The translations under genes and the position numbers were made by a program. From G965216255 sp965216255 (GTDB lineage: Bacteria > Bacteroidota > Rhodothermia > Rhodothermales > Bin80): a stretch of 64,000 nt of DNA. Below, one piece after another: positions 20,420 to 28,539 of this stretch. The first letter of the stretch is position 1. Each line of letters begins with the position of its first letter. Under the pieces are notes generated by a model. The model worked only from the letters and a program-made list of their open reading frames with translations, ran no database searches and had not been told where the DNA came from. The stretch lies in contig OZ244148.1 of NCBI GenBank assembly GCA_965216255.1, positions 124,001 through 188,000 of the forward strand, in the 5' to 3' direction.

Positions 20420-21235
20420 ATATTCACGGAATGGGCGGCGATAACGCCATGCCTCCTCTTCTTCGCACTGCATCAGGGGCATCGGATCGCCATCAACGAC
20501 GGCCTGCGCGAGCCAGTCCGAACAGATCGGTGCAATGAAACCCAACCCTTCGTCGGGATCGAATCCTAACAGTCTCCACAGGAGATGTTTCGCGGACGGC
20601 GTCTTCACGTCACGTGTGAGGGAATTCTGAATGAGAGTGTCGAAAAAGACAGGTTTCCGGGCCTCCGACCATCTCTTCAGCAGTGTGCTCCTACCAGACC
20701 ATCGAAAATGGTACGACATCGGATCGCAGGTGGCGAGGTCGAACGAAGTGCCCAAAAGGAACCATCCGTGGAGGTCGCGCGCATCAACGATCCAGATCAT
20801 GTCGCCATAGAAGCCTTCGCGACTCTGCAACTCGCCTGCGGCACTCGGAGAATGCTTGATTTCCACGACGCGTCCGCTGTCCGCCTTAACGTCTGCGATG
20901 TGCCTCTCCCCCGTTCGCCCGTCGACATGCACTGTTTCCTGCCACTGCTCTGGAAAGCAATTCTTCCACATGACATGCCAGTCGGTTTCGGGTTCATGCC
21001 ACGGGTCGCAGCCGATCCGGCGTTTATGTGCCCAATGCCATCGCACGTATCGACCGCATTTCGAGATCATTGCCCGACCACAAAGGGCACATGTTCCGAC
21101 GATACCGGGGTACGGTGCAGTGCGAACCTCATTGACAAGCGCGCATCTCAATGGACGCTGCTCGGCCGATCGACAGGGGATTCCGCATACAGGCTGAGCC
21201 TTCCTGACCCGTACTCGGGACGCTACCTTAGGCAA
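20390..21235 (-). CDS. CoiA-like nuclease-fold protein
   Basis: 281 aa. A zinc-ribbon-like CALCGRAMISKCG leads into WHWAHKRRIGCDPW and ETDWHVMWKN, followed by GERHIADVKADSGRVVEIK and REGFYGDMIWIVD. This is the layout of competence protein CoiA-family proteins (a zinc finger, then a PD-(D/E)xK-like core with D-VK and E-x-K). Family start logic favours LRCALVNEVRTAPYPG, so a TTG at about 21151 may be the true start and the first 28 codons spurious. The last residues (LSKANSCA) are encoded by the 39-bp att-like repeat, so the C-terminus was remade by that junction. In accessory islands, CoiA relatives often accompany defence genes. Its substrate here is unknown. Confidence 0.75.
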   Translation of the reverse strand: MPKVASRVRVRKAQPVCGIPCRSAEQRPLRCALVNEVRTAPYPGIVGTCALCGRAMISKCGRYVRWHWAHKRRIGCDPWHEPETDWHVMWKNCFPEQWQETVHVDGRTGERHIADVKADSGRVVEIKHSPSAAGELQSREGFYGDMIWIVDARDLHGWFLLGTSFDLATCDPMSYHFRWSGRSTLLKRWSEARKPVFFDTLIQNSLTRDVKTPSAKHLLWRLLGFDPDEGLGFIAPICSDWLAQAVVDGDPMPLMQCEEEEAWRYRRPFREYQLSKANSCA

Positions 21236-21589
21236 CCGCCGATCAACCGACCCGTGTCCTGCATCGGCCGCGTCGTTGGATACCAGGGGGCAAGAATGGG
21301 GGCCGCTCTTGGGAGGATGCCGAATCCTGAACTAGTATCAACCGCGAGGCATTGTAGGTGCTGTCGGAATCAAATCCGGTCGGGGATCGACAGGATGACC
21401 GACAAGTAATCGGCCTCAATGGGGGGTGTGGACTGTGCGCTCATTGTGGGTCGGCTAGATTCCCAGGTCGCAGGAGGTCATTAGAAGCGGCGCCAGCAGT
21501 GCCAGTCCCCTGATTGTGGTGGAGTCATACAGATGTCGGTGCACGGCGGCTGGTTGGTGTGAGTGTCCGTATCCAAGGTGCGGGCCGCA
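21236..21589. other. No gene seen upstream of the CoiA-like gene
   Basis: About 350 bp with no supported frame. It should contain the promoter for the minus-strand CoiA-like gene. The duplicated leader segment begins at its right edge. Confidence 0.4.
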
Positions 21590-22200
21590 TGTGCCCTTTT
21601 GCCGGACAGTCCCCTCAGGCGGCAGGCGCGGGCACCTCTTTACCCGCCTTTCCCTATACTGTGCTACCTACCACATCGGCGACGGCCGACCATGTACCAC
21701 GCCGAAATTATAGGCGCGGAGCGTCCGCGGCTTGCGGCTCTGGTGGCCGCCTTGAACCGCCTGCGCGACACACGCAGCGCACTGGCCGGCGGGCTGTTTT
21801 GATGTCGCAGCCGCCCGGCAGGACGGCCCCTTGCACGCCCGGCTCATCTATGTGTCCACCGAGCCGCTGTCGGCGGATGTGCTTGACGCGCTACGCTGGT
21901 ACGCCCGCGCACAGCAGGCCGAGCGGCACCGTATCGCTCTTGGCCACACTTTTGGACGTCTAGACTCCACGGCATGCCCACCGACATGAATATCCACCCC
22001 AGGGCGATGTGGACGGGGATGCTGCAGCGGGAGCCGAACACCGCGTTGGCGCGTATGCGCGGCCTGTAACGGCTTGGGGTCATGGCACCTCACCCCATGA
22101 AGCTCTCCTCTGAAACGCTGTCTCTTAGGAGCGGAATGCCGCAGGTGGTCCCGCCGCGGCATCTGGTCCCCATAACCACCCGCGACCTTCTTTCAGGGGT
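21590..22200 (+). pseudogene. Segmental duplication copy 2: broken leader gene and ATPase N-terminus
   Basis: The leader protein starts at ATG 21692 (MYHAEIIGAERPRLAALVAA) but a 5-base deletion after the RLRDT codons ends it at TGA 21800-21802. The rest of the gene is still readable in a shifted frame (SADVLDALRWYARAQQAERH). MWTGMLQREPNTALARMRGL is kept. The ATPase start MAPHPMKLSSETLSLRSG runs to about 22190 and then stops without a Walker A. This copy sits directly upstream of the DUF262 gene, where only its TATACT box might still be useful. Confidence 0.8.
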
Positions 22201-22299
22201 GGGAGCGCGAGATTCGGGCAATCACTATCTAACGAGTTTACGATAAGGCTAGTGGCTGTAGGACTTGTGCCAACGGAAGCATATCGCTAGATTAATGAC

Positions 22300-23433
22300 G
22301 TGCTAGAGAACAATACACCCGAGAGTGTGGAGGCCAGTCTCGCCACTCGTGCTAACATAAACGAAGAAGTTGAGGGCTTGGATGAAGCCGGCGGATCGTT
22401 GGCCGACTACCCCATTGACGATTTTCTAATCCGCCAGTCAACGCGCACTGTCCACGATATCATTCGGCGCATCAACGATGGCCGGTACGTGATGAACCCC
22501 GACTTTCAGCGGGATTTCATTTGGAAGGACGCAGAACAGAGCAGGCTGATTGAATCAGTGATCATGCGCATTCCACTGCCCGTGTTGTACTTGGCAGAGG
22601 ACGATGATGGGCGCATGATCGTAGTGGACGGCTTACAGCGCCTAGCCACTTTTCAGCGATTCGTAAAAGATAAATTAAAGTTACGGCTGCCAGCTAGACA
22701 AGACCTCAACGACAAGCGGTTCTCGGAACTCCCCGCCAAGATTAAGAATCGAATTGAGGACTGCAACCTCATTCTCTACATAATTGACTCCAAGGTAGCG
22801 GATCGAGCCCGGCTCGATATCTTCGAAAGGGTAAACAGCGGGAAGCCTCTCACACGGCAACAGATGCGCAATAGCCTGTATTCGGGTAGTGGCACGCAAT
22901 TCCTCAAGGACGAGGCCGATAGCAAGATCTTCAAAAAGGTGACGGACGAGTCCCTCAGAAGGGAGACGATGCGTGACCGTGAATTCGTCAATCGGTTCTG
23001 CGCCTTTCAGCTACTCGGGGCTGAAAAGTACACAGGCGAGATGGACGAGTTTCTGGCCGAGAGCCTTCGTCGTATGAACACGATGACGTCGCAAGCCCTC
23101 AAGCAACTGTCGAATGAATTCCGCCGTGCACTCGCAAACAACGACCGGCTTTTCGATCGCCACGCCTTTCGGAAGAGCATGGCCGATCAGGCCAGACGCA
23201 GTCCAATCAATGCCTCCTTGTGGGACGTGTTGTCTACAGGGCTCTCAAGGTACGATGTAGAGCAGGTTGAGACTTGGGCCGAACCACTTCGGCAGGCTAT
23301 GCTAAATCTCTTGAATGACCCGGAGTTCGAAGCGTCGATCTCCATCGGAACCAACCACTTAAAGAAGGTAAGGTGCCGGTTCCGTATGGCCCATGCGCAA
23401 ATACGAGAGGTCCTGGGTGATCAAGCAGGTTGA
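22300..23433 (+). CDS. DUF262-domain protein (first gene of a putative defence module)
   Basis: 377 aa from GTG 22300. The DUF262 (ParB-like/GmrS-type) core is clear: TVHDIIRRINDGRYVMNPDF, QRDFIWKDAEQSRLIES, IPLPVLYLAED and VVDGLQRLATFQRF. The last is the DGQQR-type motif with Leu in place of the first Gln. No C-terminal HNH (DUF1524) domain is present, unlike GmrSD enzymes, so this subunit alone is not an obvious nuclease. It overlaps the DUF3696 ATPase gene by 41 bp (17 bp if that gene starts at GTG 23417), so the two are translationally coupled. Inference: nucleotide- or DNA-binding subunit of a three-gene anti-phage module. Confidence 0.88.
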   Translation: MLENNTPESVEASLATRANINEEVEGLDEAGGSLADYPIDDFLIRQSTRTVHDIIRRINDGRYVMNPDFQRDFIWKDAEQSRLIESVIMRIPLPVLYLAEDDDGRMIVVDGLQRLATFQRFVKDKLKLRLPARQDLNDKRFSELPAKIKNRIEDCNLILYIIDSKVADRARLDIFERVNSGKPLTRQQMRNSLYSGSGTQFLKDEADSKIFKKVTDESLRRETMRDREFVNRFCAFQLLGAEKYTGEMDEFLAESLRRMNTMTSQALKQLSNEFRRALANNDRLFDRHAFRKSMADQARRSPINASLWDVLSTGLSRYDVEQVETWAEPLRQAMLNLLNDPEFEASISIGTNHLKKVRCRFRMAHAQIREVLGDQAG

Positions 23434-24577
23434 TCTGAAGCACTTCAAGTGCTTTAAGCTTCTTAGGCTACCTGCGCGCCCGCTGACGATGCTTTCTGGA
23501 GTCAATGCCTCCGGTAAGTCCTCTGTTATGCACGCGCTCGCAATCTTGCACCAGACCATGCGCGAGCATGAGTGGTCATCGCGCCTGATGCTCAACGGAT
23601 CGGCTGTACGCCTAGGTACCGTTACGGATGTGCTCGATCAGGTTCATGGGCGGAAAGGTTGTGACATCACCATAGTTGGCAGCAATGAAGCACAGTATAG
23701 TTGGAGATTCGAAGGGGGACGCGCCGAGATGTCTATGGCCGTTCGGAATGTACAGGGTAGGACTGAGGACGGCCGTACCTTGGACTTCGATGCCACCAAA
23801 CCACTTCGATACCTTCTGCCGGAAGCAGCGGGTGAAGATACGTTGACGAATTGCCTGCGCGGGATGACTTACTTGACTGCGGAGCGGGTCGGCCCCCGTG
23901 ACTTCTATTCGCATGACGACCCGCAGCTCACGCCAGTGGTGGGGCCAAAGGGCGAATATGCTGTCAGTATTCTTCACTCCAACTTTGAAGACCCTGTGTT
24001 GTCTGGCCTCGCCGACGAAGGTGTAGCCAATACGCTAGGCCGCCAAGTGGAGAACCGGATGGCCCAGTTCTTTCCGGGCTTCGTGTTTCAGATAGACCAC
24101 ATTCCTCGCGCCAGTTCGCTGACTCTTGGGATCCGTATTTCGAAGGATACCGGCTTTCTGCGCCCCATCCATACCGGCTTTGGCCTGACGCAAGTTCTAC
24201 CCATCGTCGTAGCGGCCTTGGCCGCACGTGACGGGCAGCTCTTGCTGATTGAGAATCCCGAGGTCCATTTGCATCCGTCGGGCCAGGCAGCAATGGGCGA
24301 GTTCTTGGCCAAGATTGCATCTGCGGGTGTCCAGGTAATGATCGAGACCCACAGTGATCATGTGCTCAACGGTATACGACGCGCCGTTAAGTCCGGCACT
24401 TTAGCAGGCCGCGATGTAGCATTTCATTTCTTTCGTCCACGCCGCGACGCAGACACCGATGCAGATACCCAAGTCCAAAGCCCGGAGCTAGATGACAGCG
24501 GCAACCTCGACTGCTGGCCCGTAGGCTTTTTTGATCAGTTCGATCGGGATATGAACTACTTCGCCGGCTGGGGCTGA
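23393..24577 (+). CDS. DUF3696-type AAA ATPase (SMC/OLD-like)
   Basis: 394 aa. The protein opens with LKHFKCFKLLRLPARPLTML, then Walker A SGVNASGKSSVM and HQTMREHEWSSRLMLNG. The signature-like GFGLTQVLPIV is followed by Walker B LLLIENPEVHLHPSGQ and the D-loop/H-switch MIETHSDHVLNGIRRAV. The C-terminal GFFDQFDRDMNYFAGWG is characteristic of DUF3696 proteins. There is no TOPRIM domain, so unlike GajA it is not a nuclease by itself. GTG 23417 is an alternative start close to the conserved VDLKHFKCF. It sits between DUF262 and a third conserved gene that begins two bases after its stop. Confidence 0.92.
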   Translation: MRKYERSWVIKQVDLKHFKCFKLLRLPARPLTMLSGVNASGKSSVMHALAILHQTMREHEWSSRLMLNGSAVRLGTVTDVLDQVHGRKGCDITIVGSNEAQYSWRFEGGRAEMSMAVRNVQGRTEDGRTLDFDATKPLRYLLPEAAGEDTLTNCLRGMTYLTAERVGPRDFYSHDDPQLTPVVGPKGEYAVSILHSNFEDPVLSGLADEGVANTLGRQVENRMAQFFPGFVFQIDHIPRASSLTLGIRISKDTGFLRPIHTGFGLTQVLPIVVAALAARDGQLLLIENPEVHLHPSGQAAMGEFLAKIASAGVQVMIETHSDHVLNGIRRAVKSGTLAGRDVAFHFFRPRRDADTDADTQVQSPELDDSGNLDCWPVGFFDQFDRDMNYFAGWG

Positions 24578-24578
24578 C

Positions 24579-25538
24579 ATGGAGCTTCTGGTTAACGACC
24601 TGTCCGTACACGAACAGTTTTACGATATCGCGGAATTTGGCGCGGCCCTACGCAGGCTAATCCAGATGAGAGGCATCGCGCGACGTTTTGGACGCGAATT
24701 GCAATGCAATCAAGGGTTCCCTTCTCGGCTCCCGTGCCCAGGCGTACCGATGCCGCAAGCAATTGCACATTCGTGCAGCCGAGACCAACAGCGTGCTATA
24801 ATGAGCTGGATTGCCAGTAGTGGCCCATTTTGGGATGATCTACGCGAGCATGGCGAGGACGAATACTTTGAATGCCGCGGCGAGATTGTCACAGACTACG
24901 CAGTGGGCGAAGCTGCATTTCGAAAGTTCCACGGGACTGATAGCTCTCTTATCAGCGTTAGGCCCTCAAATTGGGAATATTCGCCAATAAAGGTTGTCTG
25001 GCGGCATGATGAAGAGGGCCTAGAAGACCACATATCCGTCGACAATTGGTTGGACGCCGCAGCATTGGAGGGCGCACTACAGGATAGGCAGGAGCCCGTG
25101 AGATCTTGGACAGAACTGATTGAATCTTCTAAGCGCCGTTACAATAGCCTAACATTTGCTGGCAACTGCTTTGACCATCTCGAGGGCATTCCCTTCAAAG
25201 TAGCCTCAGCAAACAGGCTTTGCGTACTGTTCAATGTATTGGACCAGATTGCGCGTGAGGTCCTCCCAGAGAGGGGGCGCACCCCCGAAGGTCTTAGGAT
25301 TCAAGAGAAGTATTTCAAAGGCGATACGGCATGGTTCTCTGACTCGTCTGATCAGGAGAAGAACCTCTTTCGGCAAGCATTGACGTTCGATCACCCGGAC
25401 AGCCAAAGGCATACGCTTTTTTGCCCGTGGCACGGGAAGGAGCGCCACTTAAACCTTCGTCTTCACTTTTCGTGGCCGATCACAGCTGGGAAGCCGCTCT
25501 ACATCGTATATATAGGTCCCAAAATCACGAAGAGGTGA
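24579..25538 (+). CDS. Third gene of the DUF262/DUF3696 module, unknown function
   Basis: 319 aa. No named domain is recognised, but the protein looks like a conserved partner rather than a chance frame: MELLVNDLSVHEQF, RDQQRAIMSWIASSGPFWDD, ECRGEIVTDYAVGEAAFRK, ISVRPSNWEYSP, GDTAWFSDSSDQEKN, TLFCPWHGKERHLNLRLHFS and the end LYIVYIGPKITKR. Invariant-looking Asp/Glu/His positions (DD-REH, SDSSD-EK, CPWHGK) could form an active site, so it may be the effector. It is translated immediately after the ATPase (TGA, one base, ATG). Its N-terminus is probably structural. I state no enzymatic role. Confidence 0.8.
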   Translation: MELLVNDLSVHEQFYDIAEFGAALRRLIQMRGIARRFGRELQCNQGFPSRLPCPGVPMPQAIAHSCSRDQQRAIMSWIASSGPFWDDLREHGEDEYFECRGEIVTDYAVGEAAFRKFHGTDSSLISVRPSNWEYSPIKVVWRHDEEGLEDHISVDNWLDAAALEGALQDRQEPVRSWTELIESSKRRYNSLTFAGNCFDHLEGIPFKVASANRLCVLFNVLDQIAREVLPERGRTPEGLRIQEKYFKGDTAWFSDSSDQEKNLFRQALTFDHPDSQRHTLFCPWHGKERHLNLRLHFSWPITAGKPLYIVYIGPKITKR

Positions 25539-25573
25539 CCGGCTATTGACAATTCCGGGTCTTAAGGATCTTC

Positions 25574-26638
25574 ATGGCAACGGGGTTCGTCAGGGGATCC
25601 GACTATCCGGTGGGGTTTAGCGCTGGTTATGGCACCTTTCAGGCGCAAGAGTTAGCCTTTGATAATTGTGCTTATCGAAAGCTAACTCCATGCCGGTACT
25701 GCCCACTGCCAGTACGCTGCCGGAGGCGCTGGGCGGCCGCCAAGCCGCCCAGCACCTCGCTCTCGGCCAACACCCGGCGGGCTTACCGCCACGCGTGGGA
25801 TTCGTGGCTGGCGTGGCTGGGCCAAGAGCAGGCCTCGGACGTCACCGCGAGCGCGTACCTCGCCGCGATGCATGACGCGGGCAAGGCGCCGGCCACCTGT
25901 GCTCTGCACGCCGCGGCCCTGCGCTTCGCCCACCGCGTGGGTGTCCGGGGCGCGCCCGTACCTGGGCCGCTCATGGAGCGGACACTCGCGGGTATCCGCA
26001 GGGAGGGGCGTACCCGCGGGCGGGGGCAGGTCGAGGGTATCACGTGGAGTCAGGCCGATGCCACCGCGCAGGTGGCGGCGCAGGCCGGTCTCTCCGGACT
26101 CCGTGACGCGGCCCTGGTGGCCACCATGTCGGACGCACTGCCGAGGGCCTCTGAAGCCAGCGCGCTCACCGTGGCCGACATTCAGCGCCAGGCGGACGCC
26201 TCCGGGCTGCTCGTCCTCGCGCACTCAAAGACGGATCAGGAAGTGCGGGGCAGCACGCTCTATCTTGGGCCGCCCACCATGCAGCGCATCGCGGCCTACC
26301 TGCAGGCTGCGGGGGGATCGGAAGGGGCGCTTTTCCGACGCATGCGGCGCGGGGACACGGTCACACCGTCCCCGCTCTCACCTACCAGTATCCGGAGCAT
26401 CGTCCGCTGCCGGCGCCAGGGCCAGCACAGCGCCCACAGCCTCCGGGTGGGGAGCGTCCAGTCACTCATAGAGCGCGGAGCCACGCTGCCGGAGGCGCAG
26501 CTGGCCGGGCGCAGCTGGCAATCCCCATCCATGGTGGCGCACTATGCCGCCGGGCAGCTGGCAGGACGCGGCGCGGTGGCCATGCTCAGGTACGCAACAC
26601 AGGCAGGCGATCCTATCCCGCACGACCAGACCACATAG
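25574..26638 (+). CDS. Tyrosine recombinase / integrase
   Basis: Complete catalytic domain. Arg I lies in SDALPRASEASAL; the beta-hairpin Lys is in LAHSKTDQEVRG; the HxxR box is HSLRVGS; the usual second His is Trp in GRSWQSPSMVAHYA; and the Tyr nucleophile is in that last motif. The N-terminal SAM-like domain begins SLSANTRRAYRHAWDSWLAWL. The start is doubtful. The frame open from 25574 runs through the 39-bp repeat, while ATG 25690 in another frame reads MPVLPTASTLPEALGGRQ, a typical recombinase N-terminus. The gene may therefore carry a frameshift near 25740-25760. Alternatively the 25574 start is used. The palindromic site at 25649-25688 ends one base before that ATG. Confidence 0.9.
   Translation: MATGFVRGSDYPVGFSAGYGTFQAQELAFDNCAYRKLTPCRYCPLPVRCRRRWAAAKPPSTSLSANTRRAYRHAWDSWLAWLGQEQASDVTASAYLAAMHDAGKAPATCALHAAALRFAHRVGVRGAPVPGPLMERTLAGIRREGRTRGRGQVEGITWSQADATAQVAAQAGLSGLRDAALVATMSDALPRASEASALTVADIQRQADASGLLVLAHSKTDQEVRGSTLYLGPPTMQRIAAYLQAAGGSEGALFRRMRRGDTVTPSPLSPTSIRSIVRCRRQGQHSAHSLRVGSVQSLIERGATLPEAQLAGRSWQSPSMVAHYAAGQLAGRGAVAMLRYATQAGDPIPHDQTT
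25649..25688. other. Palindromic recombination-site candidate (17 + 6 + 17 bp)
   Basis: Left arm GAGTTAGCCTTTGATAA (25649-25665), spacer TTGTGC, right arm TTATCGAAAGCTAACTC (25672-25688). The arms match at 15 of 17 positions when one is inverted. This is the geometry of a tyrosine-recombinase core site (inverted binding arms around a 6-8 bp crossover), placed directly before the recombinase gene. The left arm plus 19 further bases to its left, and the start of the spacer, recur at 20381-20419. An operator for autoregulation is the alternative reading. Confidence 0.72.
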
Positions 26639-26644
26639 ACGCCC

Positions 26645-26887
26645 ATGCATGCAGCAGCACTCTACCCGTCCGCACCGTTACTGGCCGGCCGCTACCGTGC
26701 CATCGTCGTGGATCCGCCCTGGACCCAGGGCAAGACAGGCCGACGCTCTGTCCGGTCGAATCAGATGACCGTGCTGGACTACCCCGCGCTCAGCAAACAC
26801 GAACTGTGCTCGCTGCCCATAGTCAACTGGGCACACGCCCCGCAATCTTTCCTCTGGCTCTGGGCCACCAATGGAGAAGTTCGGCTT
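26645..26887 (+). pseudogene. MT-A70-family adenine methyltransferase, N-terminal fragment
   Basis: Reads RYRAIVVDPPWTQGKTGRRS, then DYPALSKHELCSLPI and AHAPQSFLWLWATN. The DPPW catalytic motif and LWLWATN strand are diagnostic of MT-A70 DNA/RNA N6-adenine methylases. The text is lost after about 81 codons, where full family members continue for another 100 or so, and the Gabija-like operon begins at 26923. It follows the recombinase stop by only 6 bp, so it was probably co-transcribed cargo truncated when the Gabija genes arrived. Confidence 0.82.
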
Positions 26888-26922
26888 CGGCGTGGATACC
26901 ACCTAAGATTGGCGCATTACCC

Positions 26923-28539
26923 ATGAGAATTACCAGAGTTCGGATCCAAAACTTCCGCAGCATCAGGAGCCTCGACGTCGAGTTGGGGCGGGTGACAGTC
27001 CTGATCGGTGAGAACAACAGCGGAAAGACATCGGTGCTTGATGCCCTGAAGCTCTGCCTTCGAGATCTCGGCCCTCGGCGTCGTGTCGTATTCGACACTC
27101 TGGACTACCATCTGACGGACAGTGAAGCCGAGCCTGCTTCCGCAGACCCGATTCAGATTGATGTGACCTTCTCGGATCTGTCCGGCGAAGAATGGGACGA
27201 CCGACTGGTTCGTAGACTGAACCGCGTGGGAATTCTCCAAGTAGATGGCGAGAAGTGCAACCACGTCCGTCTCCGGGTCACCTCCAGTTACGACCAAGTA
27301 GGGAGGGAATTCGTCAACACACCAGCGTTTCTGGATCTGGCGGGCAATGAGCTTATTATCCGTGCCAGCAGCCGCCCGCTCACGGTACTACAGGATGAGA
27401 TCCGCTACTTCTACCTAACAGCACTGCGTGACGCCGCTCGCCACTTCGATTCCAAGGGACCATTCTGGAGACCCTTTCTCAGGGACTCGCAACTCTCACC
27501 GGGCCGGAAGGCCGAAATCGAAGCGAAACTCCAGGAGGTGAACGAACTCGTCGTTTCCTCGCACGCCAGTTTTGATCAGGTTCAAGCCGGACTCCGCAAG
27601 GTACAGTCTGTTGTCCAGCTGGGCGCGGGCGAAACCGTCTCCATCGAAGCCGTGCCCGGCCGTATGTTCGACATGCTCGCCAAAGCCGAGGTCCAACTCG
27701 GAACGACGACAGGGGCGAAGATTCCCTTGGGCCAGCACGGTGAAGGAACGCAGAGTCTCGCGGTCCTGATGCTGTTTTCGGCATTCCTTGAAACACAAAC
27801 GGAAGGAGCTGCAGTCCTTGCGTTGGAAGAGCCGGAGGCCCATCTGCATCCATCGGCGATACGGGCACTGTGGGAACTCGTGCGAGGGTTTGCCGGACAG
27901 AAGCTGATCTCGACGCACAGCGGCGAACTGCTCGCCGAAACCGATATCTACGACATCCGTCGACTCGCCCGAACCCAGAATGGGATCAAGGCGTTCCATG
28001 TGCCACGCGGCCTGCTCTCCAAGGAGGAGACTCGGAAGTTCAACTACCATATCCGCCGCACGCGTGGTGAACTGCTGTTCGCACGGTCCTGGCTGCTCGT
28101 GGAGGGTGAGACTGAAACCTGGATCTACCCGGCTGCTGCACGAGCGCTTCGTTTAAGCCTTCACCGGAAAGGTGTGCGCGTGGTAGAATTCAGCCAGTCT
28201 GATGTAGGCATGCTCGCTAAGGTTGCAAACGCGTTCGGAATCCCGTGGTACTGTGTCGGCGACGATGACACCAATCGGGCGAAGATCTTACCCAAGCTCC
28301 TGGAAAACCTGGCCGGCGCTACGGAGGCGGACAGGATAGCGTTTCCTTATCCCGACATCGAGAATCACCTTAAGGCTAATGGCTACGCCGATGTGTACAA
28401 ACGACATCGGGAGAAGAAGACCAGAGCCGCCGCGGATGTCGCCTTGGAGATGGAGAAGCGTGGCGAGGATGGCGTCACCGCGGAGATCCGCGACGTGCTG
28501 GAAAGGGTCGTTTTACTCGCGAAAGCTGGCTCGCAATGA
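26923..28539 (+). CDS. gajA: Gabija GajA-like OLD-family ATPase/TOPRIM endonuclease
   Basis: 538 aa from ATG 26923 (MRITRVRIQNFRSIRSLDVE); I reject the longer frame because it runs through the methylase relic. Walker A is IGENNSGKTSVLDAL, the ABC-signature region is LGQHGEGTQSLAVL, and Walker B is AVLALEEPEAHLHPSA, followed by KLISTHSGELLA. A C-terminal TOPRIM domain shows LLVEGETETWI (Glu) and YCVGDDDTNRAK (acidic cluster). Length and domain order match GajA (about 580 aa), the sequence-specific nicking endonuclease of the Gabija anti-phage system. The stop overlaps the GajB-like start (ATGA). OLD-family alternatives exist, but the UvrD-like partner makes Gabija the best reading. Confidence 0.88.
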   Translation: MRITRVRIQNFRSIRSLDVELGRVTVLIGENNSGKTSVLDALKLCLRDLGPRRRVVFDTLDYHLTDSEAEPASADPIQIDVTFSDLSGEEWDDRLVRRLNRVGILQVDGEKCNHVRLRVTSSYDQVGREFVNTPAFLDLAGNELIIRASSRPLTVLQDEIRYFYLTALRDAARHFDSKGPFWRPFLRDSQLSPGRKAEIEAKLQEVNELVVSSHASFDQVQAGLRKVQSVVQLGAGETVSIEAVPGRMFDMLAKAEVQLGTTTGAKIPLGQHGEGTQSLAVLMLFSAFLETQTEGAAVLALEEPEAHLHPSAIRALWELVRGFAGQKLISTHSGELLAETDIYDIRRLARTQNGIKAFHVPRGLLSKEETRKFNYHIRRTRGELLFARSWLLVEGETETWIYPAAARALRLSLHRKGVRVVEFSQSDVGMLAKVANAFGIPWYCVGDDDTNRAKILPKLLENLAGATEADRIAFPYPDIENHLKANGYADVYKRHREKKTRAAADVALEMEKRGEDGVTAEIRDVLERVVLLAKAGSQ

